A stretch of 64,000 bases of DNA, taken from the NCBI GenBank assembly GCA_038239145.1, contig JBBSFB010000019.1, positions 7,160-71,159 of the forward strand, written 5' to 3'. Under the pieces are notes generated by a model. The model was not told the DNA's origin, did no database searches, and worked only from the letters and a program-made list of their open reading frames with translations. Shown here piece after piece: positions 32,671 to 41,225 of this stretch. Position numbers and translations under genes: made by a program. This stretch comes from PALSA-610 sp038239145. Lineage in GTDB: Bacteria; Actinomycetota; Acidimicrobiia; IMCC26256; PALSA-610. The stretch's first letter is position 1. The number at the start of each line of letters is the position of its first letter.

Positions 32671-33848
32671 GGAACCTTGACCGTCAGGCGGGCCGGATCC
32701 TCGACGTCGGTTGGCTTGCAACCCGGCGGCCCGGTCACAGGATCGCAGCGCGCCGGGGTTCCGCCCGGGATCTTCGTCGTGTACCCGTTGCCGAGCTTCG
32801 GGTCGGGCACCTCGTAGTCGGTGCTGACCAGCTGCGCGCCACCGGCGAGCGCGACCTGCTCGTCGTGATGGTTGTTCGCGCGCGCCTCAATCGTGTCGGC
32901 GTCGGCACGCGTTCGGACGATCATGTGCGCGGCGAGCGCGGCCTTGATCTTGGCCAGGTCGCCGACGGGATCGTTCAGCTTCGCGTAGGCGGCATCGTCC
33001 TGACCCGGCGCCGACGGCGTGAATGCGAGGCGCCCGCGCAACGACGCATGCCCGACGAGGTACGCGGTGCGGTAGGCACCTTCGTTGTCGAGGGTGAAGT
33101 ACACCTTGCCCCGGGTCTTCGCGAGTGTCGGCCAGCCGTGGTCGCGCACCGCCGCGCCGAGCGTCGCCGCGTTCCCGCGCACGTCGTCGGGCGTGACGAT
33201 CTCGGTCCGATCGAATACCGAGAGGATCTCCTTCTCGATCTCGGTGAACAGCTGCGTGCTCGGCGCGTCGTCCTTCATCTCGATGTGGACGTCGATCGGT
33301 ACGTGGCTCGGGTGCGAGGTCGACCATGTCTTCACGAGCTGTATGCATAGTACGAACGTGAGACACGTCGAGTTCGTGTCGACGTCGGCTTGGTGGATGA
33401 CCTTGAGCCCGGGCTGCAGCATCACCGGGTTGTCCGGGATCTTCACGCCTTCGGCGATCGGGAACGACGGCTTGGCGAACTTCCCGCCCTTGGGATCCGA
33501 CCACACGTCGAGCTCGATCTGGCGGACGCCGATGTCGAACTGTTGCGGCAGGGGCTCGTGCGAGTAGTCGAGCGTGCGCGCGAGCCCGGGTGTCGACTTG
33601 TACAACGCTGCGAGGACCTGCGGATAAGGACGACCGTGGTAGCTGTTGTGCGACCCCAGGACCTGGATCTGGTCCATGCGCAGTGTGTCGTCGAGCCGGT
33701 ACGCGGGAATCGTCGTGACCGTCGGTCCGGACCCGGTCGTCGCCGGCGACGGGTTCGCCTTGTGCTGGCTGTCGTTGCCACTGCTACTGCTGCACGCCGC
33801 CGCGGCGAGCGCAACGAGCACAGCCAGAACCGAGATGCGGGGCCGCAT
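32667..33848 (-). CDS. Lipoprotein, calcium-dependent PI-PLC-like phosphodiesterase
   Basis: The 393-residue protein has a lipoprotein signal (MRPRISVLAVLVALAAAACS) and a Ser/Asn/Pro/Thr-rich linker. It then has a PLC-like barrel: QVLGSHNSYHGRPY with the first catalytic His, FDIGVRQIELDVWSDP with Glu and Asp metal ligands, and VPIDVHIEMKDD. This matches Ca2+-dependent phosphoinositide phospholipase C proteins and other GDPD/PLC-fold phosphodiesterases. It is predicted to be anchored outside the membrane. ATG 33848 is chosen because TATGCT (33861-33856) lies 7 nt upstream; ATG 33860 would fall inside that hexamer. The 3' end overlaps the E2 gene by 4 nt, tail to tail. Confidence 0.8.
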   Translation of the reverse strand: MRPRISVLAVLVALAAAACSSSSGNDSQHKANPSPATTGSGPTVTTIPAYRLDDTLRMDQIQVLGSHNSYHGRPYPQVLAALYKSTPGLARTLDYSHEPLPQQFDIGVRQIELDVWSDPKGGKFAKPSFPIAEGVKIPDNPVMLQPGLKVIHQADVDTNSTCLTFVLCIQLVKTWSTSHPSHVPIDVHIEMKDDAPSTQLFTEIEKEILSVFDRTEIVTPDDVRGNAATLGAAVRDHGWPTLAKTRGKVYFTLDNEGAYRTAYLVGHASLRGRLAFTPSAPGQDDAAYAKLNDPVGDLAKIKAALAAHMIVRTRADADTIEARANNHHDEQVALAGGAQLVSTDYEVPDPKLGNGYTTKIPGGTPARCDPVTGPPGCKPTDVEDPARLTVKVP

Positions 33849-33923
33849 GAGGCGGAGCATAGGATCCCGGCCGACTGCGTGCAGCGAAACGGGGAGCGGA
33901 GTTGCAATGAAGGCGAAATTCCA

Positions 33924-34115
33924 ATGAACGTGCGTGTGGATCTCGATCTCTGTGTCGGCCACGGCCGGTGCTACGTCCTGGCGCCCGACGTGTTTGCCCC
34001 CGACGACTTCGGGCACTGCGAGCTCCTCGTGACCGAGGTCGACGGCGCGCTGGCCGACCAGGCCCGCATCGGCGCCGAGAATTGCCCGGAGCGGGCCATC
34101 TCCTTGGAGGACTGA
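33924..34115 (+). CDS. 3Fe-4S-type ferredoxin
   Basis: The 63-residue protein has LDLCVGHGRCYVLAPDVFAP and ENCPERAISL, giving C-x5-C and a distal C-P, the single-cluster ferredoxin pattern used with P450s and related oxygenases. An additional Cys occurs in FGHCELL. The ATG at 33924 lies after an A-rich stretch with GGCGAAATTCC. It is followed after 3 nt by an SDR starting with TTG. The ferredoxin-SDR pair repeats the arrangement at 23945-24955. No P450 gene is near either pair. Confidence 0.87.
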   Translation: MNVRVDLDLCVGHGRCYVLAPDVFAPDDFGHCELLVTEVDGALADQARIGAENCPERAISLED

Positions 34116-34118
34116 CCG

Positions 34119-34946
34119 TTGGACGATGCCCTGCGTTATGCGGGCAAGCGCGTCATCGTCACCGGCGCGGCGTCGGGGATGGGCGCGGCGACCGCGCAGA
34201 TCCTCGTCGAGCTCGGTGCCGAGGTGCACGCGATCGACGTCAACAAGCCTGAGATGGCCGGCCTCGCCAGCTTCACCCGGACCGACCTCCGAGATCCCAT
34301 GCAGATCGACGACGCGGTCGCCAAGATCGGCAAGATCGTCAACGCGCTCTTCAATTGCGCGGGCCTGCCCAACACCTTCGCGCCGCTCGACGTGATGCTC
34401 GTCAACTTCTGTGGGCTCCGCCAGATCACCGAGTCGGTGCTGGCGCTGATGATCGAGGGTTCGTCGATCGCGAGCATCGCGTCGACCGCGGGCATCGGCT
34501 GGATGCAGAACATGAAGATGCTGTTCGGTCTGGTCACGACGCCCGACTTCGCCGGCGCACGCGCCTGGTGCGAGGAGCATCCGAAGGAGCTGCGCAACGC
34601 TTACGGACTCTCCAAGGAAGCCATCAACCTCTATACGGCGTTCCGCTCCTTCGCGCTGGCCGAGGACGGTATCCGCATCAACTGCGTCAACCCGGGCCCG
34701 ACCGACACGCCGATGATGGCGGAGTTCGAAAAGGCGATCGGGAAGCAGTACATGGACGACTTCCCGGTTCCACTCGGCCGCCACGCGGTGGCCGAGGAGC
34801 AGGCCTGGCCGATGGTCTTCCTCAACAGCCCGCGCTCGTCGTTCGTGACCGGTCACCAGCTCGACTGCGACGGCGGCTTCAAAGGCGGGCTCTTCACCGG
34901 CCAGATCGACGCGTCGGTCCTGATGCCCGAAGGCGTGGGCGACTGA
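34119..34946 (+). CDS. SDR, 3-alpha-hydroxysteroid dehydrogenase-like (TTG start)
   Basis: The 275-residue protein carries TGAASGMGAATAQIL, FNCAGLPNTFAPLD and Tyr-x3-Lys in NAYGLSKEAIN. The long segment between the Ser and Tyr is typical of the 3-alpha-HSD/carbonyl reductase branch from Comamonas-like proteins. It has an unusual TTG start at 34119, 8 nt behind GGAGG (34107-34111), which is more convincing than any in-frame ATG/GTG downstream. Coupled with a ferredoxin, it probably oxidises or reduces a steroid or related hydroxyl; this is inferred. Confidence 0.85.
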   Translation: MDDALRYAGKRVIVTGAASGMGAATAQILVELGAEVHAIDVNKPEMAGLASFTRTDLRDPMQIDDAVAKIGKIVNALFNCAGLPNTFAPLDVMLVNFCGLRQITESVLALMIEGSSIASIASTAGIGWMQNMKMLFGLVTTPDFAGARAWCEEHPKELRNAYGLSKEAINLYTAFRSFALAEDGIRINCVNPGPTDTPMMAEFEKAIGKQYMDDFPVPLGRHAVAEEQAWPMVFLNSPRSSFVTGHQLDCDGGFKGGLFTGQIDASVLMPEGVGD

Positions 34947-35001
34947 CCGGACTCTCCGGGGCATTCATGCGCCGGTGGGCCGGGCGAATAGCCTCTCGCC
35001 C

Positions 35002-35985
35002 ATGACCGACGTGCGGAGTGATTGGACCCTCGACGAGGTGCGCGCGCTCTTCGAGCTGCCGCTCATGGATCTCATCCGGAGAGCCGGCGACGTGCACCGG
35101 CAATTCCACGATGCCGATGTCGTGCACGTCAACCAGCTGCTGTCGATCAAGACCGGCGCGTGCCCCGAGGACTGCGGCTACTGCTCGCAGTCGGTGCACA
35201 ACGACAGCGGCGTCAAAGTGGAACCGTTGATGCAGGTCGACGAGGTTGTGCGGACGGCGAAGCGGGCCAAGGCGCAGGGAGTGACGCGGTTCTGCATGGG
35301 CGCGGCGTGGCGCGACGTGAAAGACAACGCGCAGTTCGATCGCGTGCTCGACATGGTAAGCCAGGTGAACGAACTCGGCCTCGAGGTGTGCGCGACCCTC
35401 GGCATGCTCAACGCGGACCAGGCGCACCGGCTCGAGGACGCCGGACTCTACGCGTACAACCACAATCTCGACACCTCACCGGAGTACTACGACTCCGTCA
35501 TCACGACTCGCACCTACCAGGATCGGCTCGACACGATCGAGAACCTGCGCACCACGAGCATCACCGTGTGTTGCGGCGGGATCATCGGGATGGGCGAGTC
35601 GGTAGCCGACCGGATCTCGTTCCTGCAGCGGCTGGCCACGCTCGATCCGCACCCCGAGTCGGTGCCGATCAATGTCTTGTCCCGCGTCCCGGGGACCCCG
35701 CTCGAGGACGCGGCCGACGTCGAGATCGACGAGACCGTACGCATGATCGCGGTCGCCCGGCTGCTCATGCCCACCTCCGTCGTGCGCATCGCGGCCGGAC
35801 GTCATCTGATGAGCTTCTCGGATCAGGCGTTGTGCTTCTTGGCCGGCGCCAACTCGATCTTCACGAGCGAGCGCAACATGATGCTCACCGCGACGACGCC
35901 GTGCGCCGATCACGCGTCGGACCGGGCCATGCTCGCGACGATGGGCCTCCGGGCCCGCGTCCTGGAACCGGCGCCCGCCTCCTGA
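35002..35985 (+). CDS. bioB: Biotin synthase
   Basis: The 327-residue radical SAM enzyme has the cluster motif CPEDCGYCSQS (C-x3-C-x2-C), the preceding LSIKTGACPEDC, and the C-terminal segments CCGGIIGMGES, VPINVLSRVPGTPL and RIAAGRHLMSF that define BioB. It converts dethiobiotin to biotin. ATG 35002 has TAGCCT (34989-34994) 7 nt upstream, a leaderless promoter. No other bio genes are adjacent. It ends just before a palindromic element separating it from a convergent lipoprotein gene. Confidence 0.95.
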   Translation: MTDVRSDWTLDEVRALFELPLMDLIRRAGDVHRQFHDADVVHVNQLLSIKTGACPEDCGYCSQSVHNDSGVKVEPLMQVDEVVRTAKRAKAQGVTRFCMGAAWRDVKDNAQFDRVLDMVSQVNELGLEVCATLGMLNADQAHRLEDAGLYAYNHNLDTSPEYYDSVITTRTYQDRLDTIENLRTTSITVCCGGIIGMGESVADRISFLQRLATLDPHPESVPINVLSRVPGTPLEDAADVEIDETVRMIAVARLLMPTSVVRIAAGRHLMSFSDQALCFLAGANSIFTSERNMMLTATTPCADHASDRAMLATMGLRARVLEPAPAS

Positions 35986-35990
35986 AACTC

Positions 35991-36049
35991 CACCAACAGA
36001 TGTCGGAGACTTCCGCACATGATGCGGAGTCCTCCGACATCTGTTGGTG
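35991..36049. repeat. Dispersed palindromic element, copy 3
   Basis: Arms 35991-36017 and 36023-36049 are complementary over 24 of 27 positions: CACCAACAGATGTCGGAG outside and TCCGCA inside, around a 5-nt loop. This is the cleanest copy. It lies 5 bp after the bioB stop and 6 bp before the convergent lipoprotein stop. Both arms have changed T to A in the AGTTGT segment together, a compensatory change supporting RNA or DNA hairpin function. Confidence 0.85.
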
Positions 36050-36055
36050 AAGAAA

Positions 36056-36832
36056 TCAGTTCGTCGGGGTCTCGCCGTGCGCGGAGTCGCACAGGCGGGT
36101 CTGACCGGCCGGGATCTGGCCCGCGCCCACGCCCTCGAGCGCCGCGAACGGTCCGCACGGATTGGGCACGACCCACACGTGCAGCATGGGCATCGCGCCC
36201 GCCTTCGACGATCCGGGCGGGCATTGGCCGTTGACGGTCGTGGTGCCGGACAGCGTTTTCGACACCGGGTCGTTGGTCAGGCAGAGGTCGGCGTGGATGT
36301 GCCACTGCGTCAACGGTCCGCCGACGTCGGGCACGTCGGTGAACCGGCTGCCGTACGACAGCATGTACATGGCGGCGACGATCTGCTTCTTGCCGTCGTG
36401 ATGCTCGTAGACCAGCGCTTCCGGCCGGGTCGGGTCGAGGATGCGGCCGTCGTTCACATCCGACCACTTGATGTAGTGCTCGTCGCCGGTCAGCGCGTCG
36501 CCGATCGGCCGGTACCCGGCCGCGTACGCCTCGACCGGCGTCTCGTACCGGCGTAGGTCGACGATGGTCTGGCGGATCAACGTTTCCGCTCGATGTTGCT
36601 CGGCGGGGGTGACTCCCGGGGTGCCGCTGAGGTCGATCGGTTTGCTCGGGTCGTAGGGTTTCGGCTTCCCGACCGTGGTGGTCGTCGCCGCTGCAGTCGA
36701 GGGGGTGGTCGTGGCGACGGGCTTCGTCGTCGGCGCGCCCGTTGCGGCGGTGCTGCTCGACGATCCGCATGCACCGAGCAGCGCGAGTGCTGCGACCAAA
36801 GTGATCCCGACCCGCGCGCTCGACCTTGTCAC
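36056..36832 (-). CDS. Lipoprotein of unknown function with His/Cys-rich C-terminal region
   Basis: The 258-residue protein has a lipoprotein signal (ITLVAALALLGACGSS) and a Thr/Ala/Pro-rich linker of about 30 residues. A soluble domain contains LVYEHHDGKKQIVAAMYML, QWHIHADLCLTND and MLHVWVVPNPCGPFA. The several conserved-looking His and Cys residues suggest metal binding, but I recognise no family. GTG 36832 has TAACCT (36845-36840) 7 nt upstream. It is convergent with bioB and lies downstream of the penicillin-binding protein on the same strand. Confidence 0.75.
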   Translation of the reverse strand: MTRSSARVGITLVAALALLGACGSSSSTAATGAPTTKPVATTTPSTAAATTTTVGKPKPYDPSKPIDLSGTPGVTPAEQHRAETLIRQTIVDLRRYETPVEAYAAGYRPIGDALTGDEHYIKWSDVNDGRILDPTRPEALVYEHHDGKKQIVAAMYMLSYGSRFTDVPDVGGPLTQWHIHADLCLTNDPVSKTLSGTTTVNGQCPPGSSKAGAMPMLHVWVVPNPCGPFAALEGVGAGQIPAGQTRLCDSAHGETPTN

Positions 36833-36862
36833 GACGCCCAGGTTACCGGGCAGGTGGGCCGG

Positions 36863-38761
36863 TCATTGCGGCAGGGCCCGGAGGAACGCAGCGGCGATCG
36901 GCGCCGCGACCGCACCGCCGACACCGCCGCCTTCGACGATCACGGCATAGGCGAGATTGCCCCGGTATCCGATGAACCAGGCGTGTGTGGGCGGTGGGGT
37001 CCCGCGCCCGAACTCGGCGGTCCCGGTTTTCCCGAACGAATCGAGCGGGAGCCCCGACCCGGCTGCGGTTCCGCCCGTGCGCACCACGCTCGCCATGAAC
37101 GAACGGAGCGTCGACACGACGACGGGGCTGAGCGGTGGGCCCACAGGATTCACGGTGCGCGCCGGTGCGGTGACGAGGATCGGCGCCCGCCAGCGCCCGG
37201 ACGCGACCGCGGCCGCGATCGACGCCATCTCGACCGGGCTCGCCAACACGCGTCCTTGGCCGATCGCGGAAGCGGCGCGCTCGGCCGAGTCACGCGGGGT
37301 CGGGTAGGAACCGCCGGCGACGTCGACGCCGAGCGTCCAGTGCGAGTTGAACCCGAACATCGTCGCCGCCTTCCCCAGCGCGTCGGGCCGGAGCTTGTCG
37401 GCCAGGCCGATGAAGGCGTTGTTGCACGACTTGGCGAACGCGGTCGCGAGATCGATCGCGCCGGGCGCCTCACCCTCGAAGTTGGTGAACGACTCTCCTC
37501 CGACCGTGATCTTGGCGGGACACGGTGCCGGGGTCGATCCGTTGTCGCCACCGGCGAGCAGCGCGGTGGACGTGATGACCTTGAACGTCGAGCCGGGCGG
37601 GTACTGGCCCGACAACGCGCGGGCGAAGCCGTTGTACGGCTTGGACACGACAGCTCGGATCGCGCCGGTCGTTGGGTCGATCGCGACGAGAGCGCTGTTC
37701 TGCGTGGTTCCTGCGAGCGCGGTCTCCGCGGCCTTCTGCGTGGCCAGGTCGATGGTGAGTCGGACCGGCTGGGCGGCTTTGCCGGGGAAGGTCTTGACCT
37801 TGCGGACGGTGTTTCCGTTGGCGTCGGCGATCACAACGGTGGTGCTGGGCGCGCCGGCGAGCAGCTTCTCGTAGATCGCCTGCAACCCGGACGTCCCAAC
37901 CTGGTCGCCGGCCTTGTACGGCGCGCCGAGCTTCTTCAGCCCGTCGGCGGTGACGTCGCCGACGGTGCCGAGTATCTGCGCGCCGAGCGCGTCGTCGACG
38001 GAGCTGACGCCGGTCGTGGCCCGGAAGATGACGCCGGGGATCGGGACGAGCGTGTCGTGGATGTGCGGGTACGCGGCGTTGCGCGGAACCGTGACGACCG
38101 GCACGAAGTAGTTGGGGTGCGCGGCGCTCCCGACGAGCAGTTTGTCGATCGTGGTGGGATCGATCTCGAGGAGCGACTTCATCCCTGCTTTCACGGCCGC
38201 GAGGTCGGCGGGCGTCTTGATGTGATCGGGTTCGAGACCGACGGCCACCGACGCCTGCGCGCCGGCGAGGACCGAGCCGTTTGCGGCGAGGATCGAGGCG
38301 CGCGCGGGCCAGGTGCGTTGCACCGTCAGGTGATGGCCGGCGCCGAGCCCCGGATACAGGAGGTTCGGGTTCCAGGTGATCCGCCACCCGGTCTGCTTGG
38401 TATGCAGGAGCGCGAGCGATCCGTCCCACATCACCGGGCCGAGTCCCCTCAGCGTCACCTGCGCGCGGTACGTCGCGGTCGCGTCGTTCGCCGTGCCCGA
38501 GAGGCTCGTACGCGTGTAGTCCGCGGTACTCCCCGGCACCGATTTCACCAGGCTGGAGCCGATCGTCTCGAGATCGGTCGGCGGGCGATCGAGCAGCGTC
38601 GCCATGTCAGCCGGGTCGTCCCGGGCCCAGGCGTGCAGGAAGGTGTCGACCTCGCGGCTCGGGAGCGTCACCTTGTCGGTGTGCGTGCGGGACAGCACCA
38701 CCCCGACGATCGCCCCGGCCACGACGACGAGCGCCAAGAAGAATACGAGCGCACGCTTCAT
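36863..38761 (-). CDS. Class B penicillin-binding protein with MecA-like N-terminal domain
   Basis: The 632-residue protein has an N-terminal membrane anchor (ALVFFLALVVVAGAIVGVVL) and an NTF2-like MecA-N domain (about residues 30-140). A dimerisation region and a transpeptidase domain follow, with SxxK as STFK near residue 390, SxN as SCN near 445, and KTG near 577. It cross-links peptidoglycan outside the membrane. The MecA-N type resembles actinobacterial PBPs linked to beta-lactam tolerance, but that is only family knowledge. A start upstream at 38839 would add a non-coding-looking 26 residues; ATG 38761 fits the signal anchor. Confidence 0.9.
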   Translation of the reverse strand: MKRALVFFLALVVVAGAIVGVVLSRTHTDKVTLPSREVDTFLHAWARDDPADMATLLDRPPTDLETIGSSLVKSVPGSTADYTRTSLSGTANDATATYRAQVTLRGLGPVMWDGSLALLHTKQTGWRITWNPNLLYPGLGAGHHLTVQRTWPARASILAANGSVLAGAQASVAVGLEPDHIKTPADLAAVKAGMKSLLEIDPTTIDKLLVGSAAHPNYFVPVVTVPRNAAYPHIHDTLVPIPGVIFRATTGVSSVDDALGAQILGTVGDVTADGLKKLGAPYKAGDQVGTSGLQAIYEKLLAGAPSTTVVIADANGNTVRKVKTFPGKAAQPVRLTIDLATQKAAETALAGTTQNSALVAIDPTTGAIRAVVSKPYNGFARALSGQYPPGSTFKVITSTALLAGGDNGSTPAPCPAKITVGGESFTNFEGEAPGAIDLATAFAKSCNNAFIGLADKLRPDALGKAATMFGFNSHWTLGVDVAGGSYPTPRDSAERAASAIGQGRVLASPVEMASIAAAVASGRWRAPILVTAPARTVNPVGPPLSPVVVSTLRSFMASVVRTGGTAAGSGLPLDSFGKTGTAEFGRGTPPPTHAWFIGYRGNLAYAVIVEGGGVGGAVAAPIAAAFLRALPQ

Positions 38762-38860
38762 CGGCGGCCAGTTTGGCGCGCCCGCCCGGCCGTGGGGTGC
38801 CAGGGCCCGGGCACCAGGCCCGCAGCCGAGGTTCGACATACCCTCGGTGCGAGGTGGAAG

Positions 38861-38876
38861 ATAGAACAGGTTCTAT
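38861..38876 (+). promoter_or_regulatory. KstR-like operator, perfect 14-bp core TAGAAC-AG-GTTCTA
   Basis: ATAGAAC-AG-GTTCTAT is a perfect palindrome with a 2-nt spacer that fits the published KstR consensus TnnAACnnGTTnnA, the cholesterol-catabolism repressor of mycobacteria and relatives. It lies 38 bp upstream of the acyl-CoA dehydrogenase at 38915, whose homologues in that regulon are FadE26/FadE27. No kstR gene is in this window. Confidence 0.7.
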
Positions 38877-38914
38877 TCGAGTGACCGTTCTGCCGAGTTG
38901 ACTGCGGAGGCCAG

Positions 38915-40093
38915 ATGTACGTCGGGTTGAGCAAAGAGCAAGAGGCGCTGCGGGACGAGCTGCGCGCCTACTACGACACGCTGCTCACGCCCGAGGTCGA
39001 AGACGACCTGCGCAAGGGCGAGGGGATCGGCCAGGTGTCGAAGGACGTCTGGAAGCAGATGTGCAAGGACGGCTGGGCGGGAGTCGGTTGGCCGAAGGAG
39101 TGGGGCGGCCGGGGCATGACCCCGATCGAGCAGTTCGTCTTCTTCGACGAGTCGATGCGGGCGGGTGCGCCGGTGCCGATGCTCACCATCAACTCGGTCG
39201 CACCGACGATCATGCGGTACGGCTCAGAAGAGCAAAAGCAGTTCTACGTCGACAAGATCCTGAAGGGCGAGATCCACTTCGCCATCGGTTACACGGAGTC
39301 CGACGCCGGAACCGATCTCGCGTCGCTCAAGACGAAGGCCGAGCGCGACGGCGACGAGTACGTCATCAACGGCCAGAAGGTGTTCACGAGTCTGGCCAGC
39401 GGATCCGACTACGTGTGGCTCGCAGTACGTACGAGCACCGAGGCGAAGAAGCACAAGGGCATCTCGATCATCATCGTGCCCACCGACGCGCCCGGGTTCT
39501 CGTACAAGAAGATCGACAACTTCGGCAACACCAACACGAACATCACGTACTACGAAGACGTGCGCGTCCCCGTCGGCAACCTCGTCGGCGAAGAGAACCA
39601 GGGCTGGTCGCTCATCACCAACCAGCTGAACCACGAGCGCGTCACGCTCTGCTCGTCGGGGATCGTTGAACGTCAACTCGACGACGTCCGCAACTGGACG
39701 CAGACCACCAAGCTCGCCGACGGTCGACGCGTCATCGACCAGGAGTGGGTGCAGGTCAATCTGGCGCGCGTCCACGCCAAGCTCGAATACCTGAAGCTCG
39801 CGAACTGGAAGATCGCGTGGCGCGCCCAGCAGGGCGAGGCCCTGAACCCCGCCGACGCATCTGCGATCAAGGTGTACGGCACCGAGTTCTATATGGAAGC
39901 CGGACGCCTGCTGATGGAGGTCATGCGTGACCAGGCGCCGTTGCAGGGCAACTCGCCCGGCGCGATCGTGCGCGGCCGGGTCGAGCGCATGGTACGAGGC
40001 ATGCACATCCTCACGTTCGGCGGCGGCACCAACGAGATGCAGCGCGACCTGATCTCGATCTTCGGGCTGAACATGCCCGGAAGCCCGCGGTAG
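38915..40093 (+). CDS. Acyl-CoA dehydrogenase, FadE26-like (steroid side-chain type)
   Basis: The 392-residue protein resembles mycobacterial FadE26: GAPVPMLTINSVAPTIMRYG, GYTESDAGTDLASLKTKAE, GQKVFTSLASGSDYVWLAVR, ITNQLNHERVTL and LTFGGGTNEMQRDLISI are all family segments. FadE26 works as half of a heterotetramer oxidising the steroid side chain. ATG 38915 has CGGAGG 5 nt upstream. A KstR-like box precedes it, and a second acyl-CoA dehydrogenase follows after 10 nt, supporting a paired ChsE4-ChsE5-type enzyme. Steroid specificity is inferred from similarity recalled by eye. Confidence 0.88.
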   Translation: MYVGLSKEQEALRDELRAYYDTLLTPEVEDDLRKGEGIGQVSKDVWKQMCKDGWAGVGWPKEWGGRGMTPIEQFVFFDESMRAGAPVPMLTINSVAPTIMRYGSEEQKQFYVDKILKGEIHFAIGYTESDAGTDLASLKTKAERDGDEYVINGQKVFTSLASGSDYVWLAVRTSTEAKKHKGISIIIVPTDAPGFSYKKIDNFGNTNTNITYYEDVRVPVGNLVGEENQGWSLITNQLNHERVTLCSSGIVERQLDDVRNWTQTTKLADGRRVIDQEWVQVNLARVHAKLEYLKLANWKIAWRAQQGEALNPADASAIKVYGTEFYMEAGRLLMEVMRDQAPLQGNSPGAIVRGRVERMVRGMHILTFGGGTNEMQRDLISIFGLNMPGSPR

Positions 40094-40103
40094 GAGACCA
40101 ACC

Positions 40104-41225
40104 ATGGATTTCTCACTTTCCGAAGAACAGCAGGAGCTCGCCGGCCTGGCCGCGCGCATCCTCGAAGACCGCATGGATCTGCAACATCTGAAGGAGCGCG
40201 ACCGCTCCGACGACTGGTACGACCTCGACACGTGGCGCGAGTTCGCAAAGGCGAACCTGTTGGGCATCGCGTTGCCGGAGAGCGTCGGCGGTCTCGGCAT
40301 GAGCTTCGCCGACCTCTGCATGGTCCTGCGGGAGGTCGGCCGCAACGTCGCGCCGCTGCCGATCGTTCAGACCCTGGTGAGCGCGGCGCTCCCCATCGCG
40401 CGGTACGGCACCGATGCGCAGCAGGCGATCCTGTCGAAGGTGGTGGCGGGCGACGTGCTGCTCACGGCCGCGCTCGTCGAGTACGGCAGCGAGTCGGAGT
40501 CGCCGATCACGACCGCGACCCCCGACGGCGACGGCTGGCGGCTGGACGGCGTGAAGGGGAGCGTCCCGGGTGCGGCGGCGGCGGAGCTGATCGTCGTTCC
40601 GGCCAAGGTCGGCGACGGTGTCGGCATGTTCCTCGTGCCCGCAAGCGCGTCCGGCCTCACGCTCGAACGCCAGGAGGTCATGAACCACGAGCCGCTGTTC
40701 GAGCTTCACCTCGACGGCGTGAAGGTCGGAGCCGACGCGCTCCTCGGCACTCCCGAGCAGGGGAGCGAGATCCTTGCGTTCACGCTCAACCGCACGACGG
40801 TCGCGACCTGCGCGATCGTGTCGGGCGTGGCCGACAAGGCGCTGCATCTCACCGCGCACTACACGACCGAGCGCAAACAGTTCGACCGCGCCATCGGCAC
40901 GTTCCAGGCCGTCGGACAACGCATGGCCGACTGCTACACGGACAATCAGGCCATCGAGCTCACGATGCTCCAGGCCGCGTCACACCTCGACGAGGGCCGC
41001 GACGACCCGCTGGAGATCGCCACCGCGAAGTTCTGGGCGGCTGAAGGCGGCAACCACATCGGCCACGCTGCACTGCACATCCACGGCGGGGTCAGCATTG
41101 ACGTCGACTTCCCGATCCACCGCTACTTCCTCTGGCTGAAGCGCTACGAGTTCACGCTCGGTTCCGCGACTCCGGAGTTGCTACGTATCGGCGCGGTGCT
41201 GGCCGACACACCCGTCGCGACCTGA
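40104..41225 (+). CDS. Acyl-CoA dehydrogenase, partner subunit (FadE27-like)
   Basis: The 373-residue protein is more diverged than its neighbour, as are the second subunits of heteromeric FadE pairs. It has FSEEQQELAGLAARILEDRM at the start, ALPESVGGLGMSFADL, then VADKALHLTAHYTTERKQFD and IHGGVSIDVDFPIHRYF. The last segment contains the FAD-contacting region of acyl-CoA dehydrogenases. It lies 10 nt after the first subunit with TAGGAGACC as ribosome site, so both are made from one KstR-box-controlled transcript. Which subunit holds the catalytic base cannot be settled by eye. Confidence 0.85.
   Translation: MDFSLSEEQQELAGLAARILEDRMDLQHLKERDRSDDWYDLDTWREFAKANLLGIALPESVGGLGMSFADLCMVLREVGRNVAPLPIVQTLVSAALPIARYGTDAQQAILSKVVAGDVLLTAALVEYGSESESPITTATPDGDGWRLDGVKGSVPGAAAAELIVVPAKVGDGVGMFLVPASASGLTLERQEVMNHEPLFELHLDGVKVGADALLGTPEQGSEILAFTLNRTTVATCAIVSGVADKALHLTAHYTTERKQFDRAIGTFQAVGQRMADCYTDNQAIELTMLQAASHLDEGRDDPLEIATAKFWAAEGGNHIGHAALHIHGGVSIDVDFPIHRYFLWLKRYEFTLGSATPELLRIGAVLADTPVAT

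Noticed and set aside
32667..34964. Very long minus-strand frame continuing upstream of the PI-PLC lipoprotein
   Set aside because: The region beyond 33860 is the shadow of the ferredoxin and SDR genes. A lipoprotein signal starting at 33848 with a leaderless -10 defines the start.
33924..41225. A beta-lactam-resistance or steroid catabolic island spanning this whole stretch
   Set aside because: bioB, a lipoprotein and a MecA-type PBP interrupt it and no integrase or composition shift is visible; only the operator-linked pair supports a steroid role.
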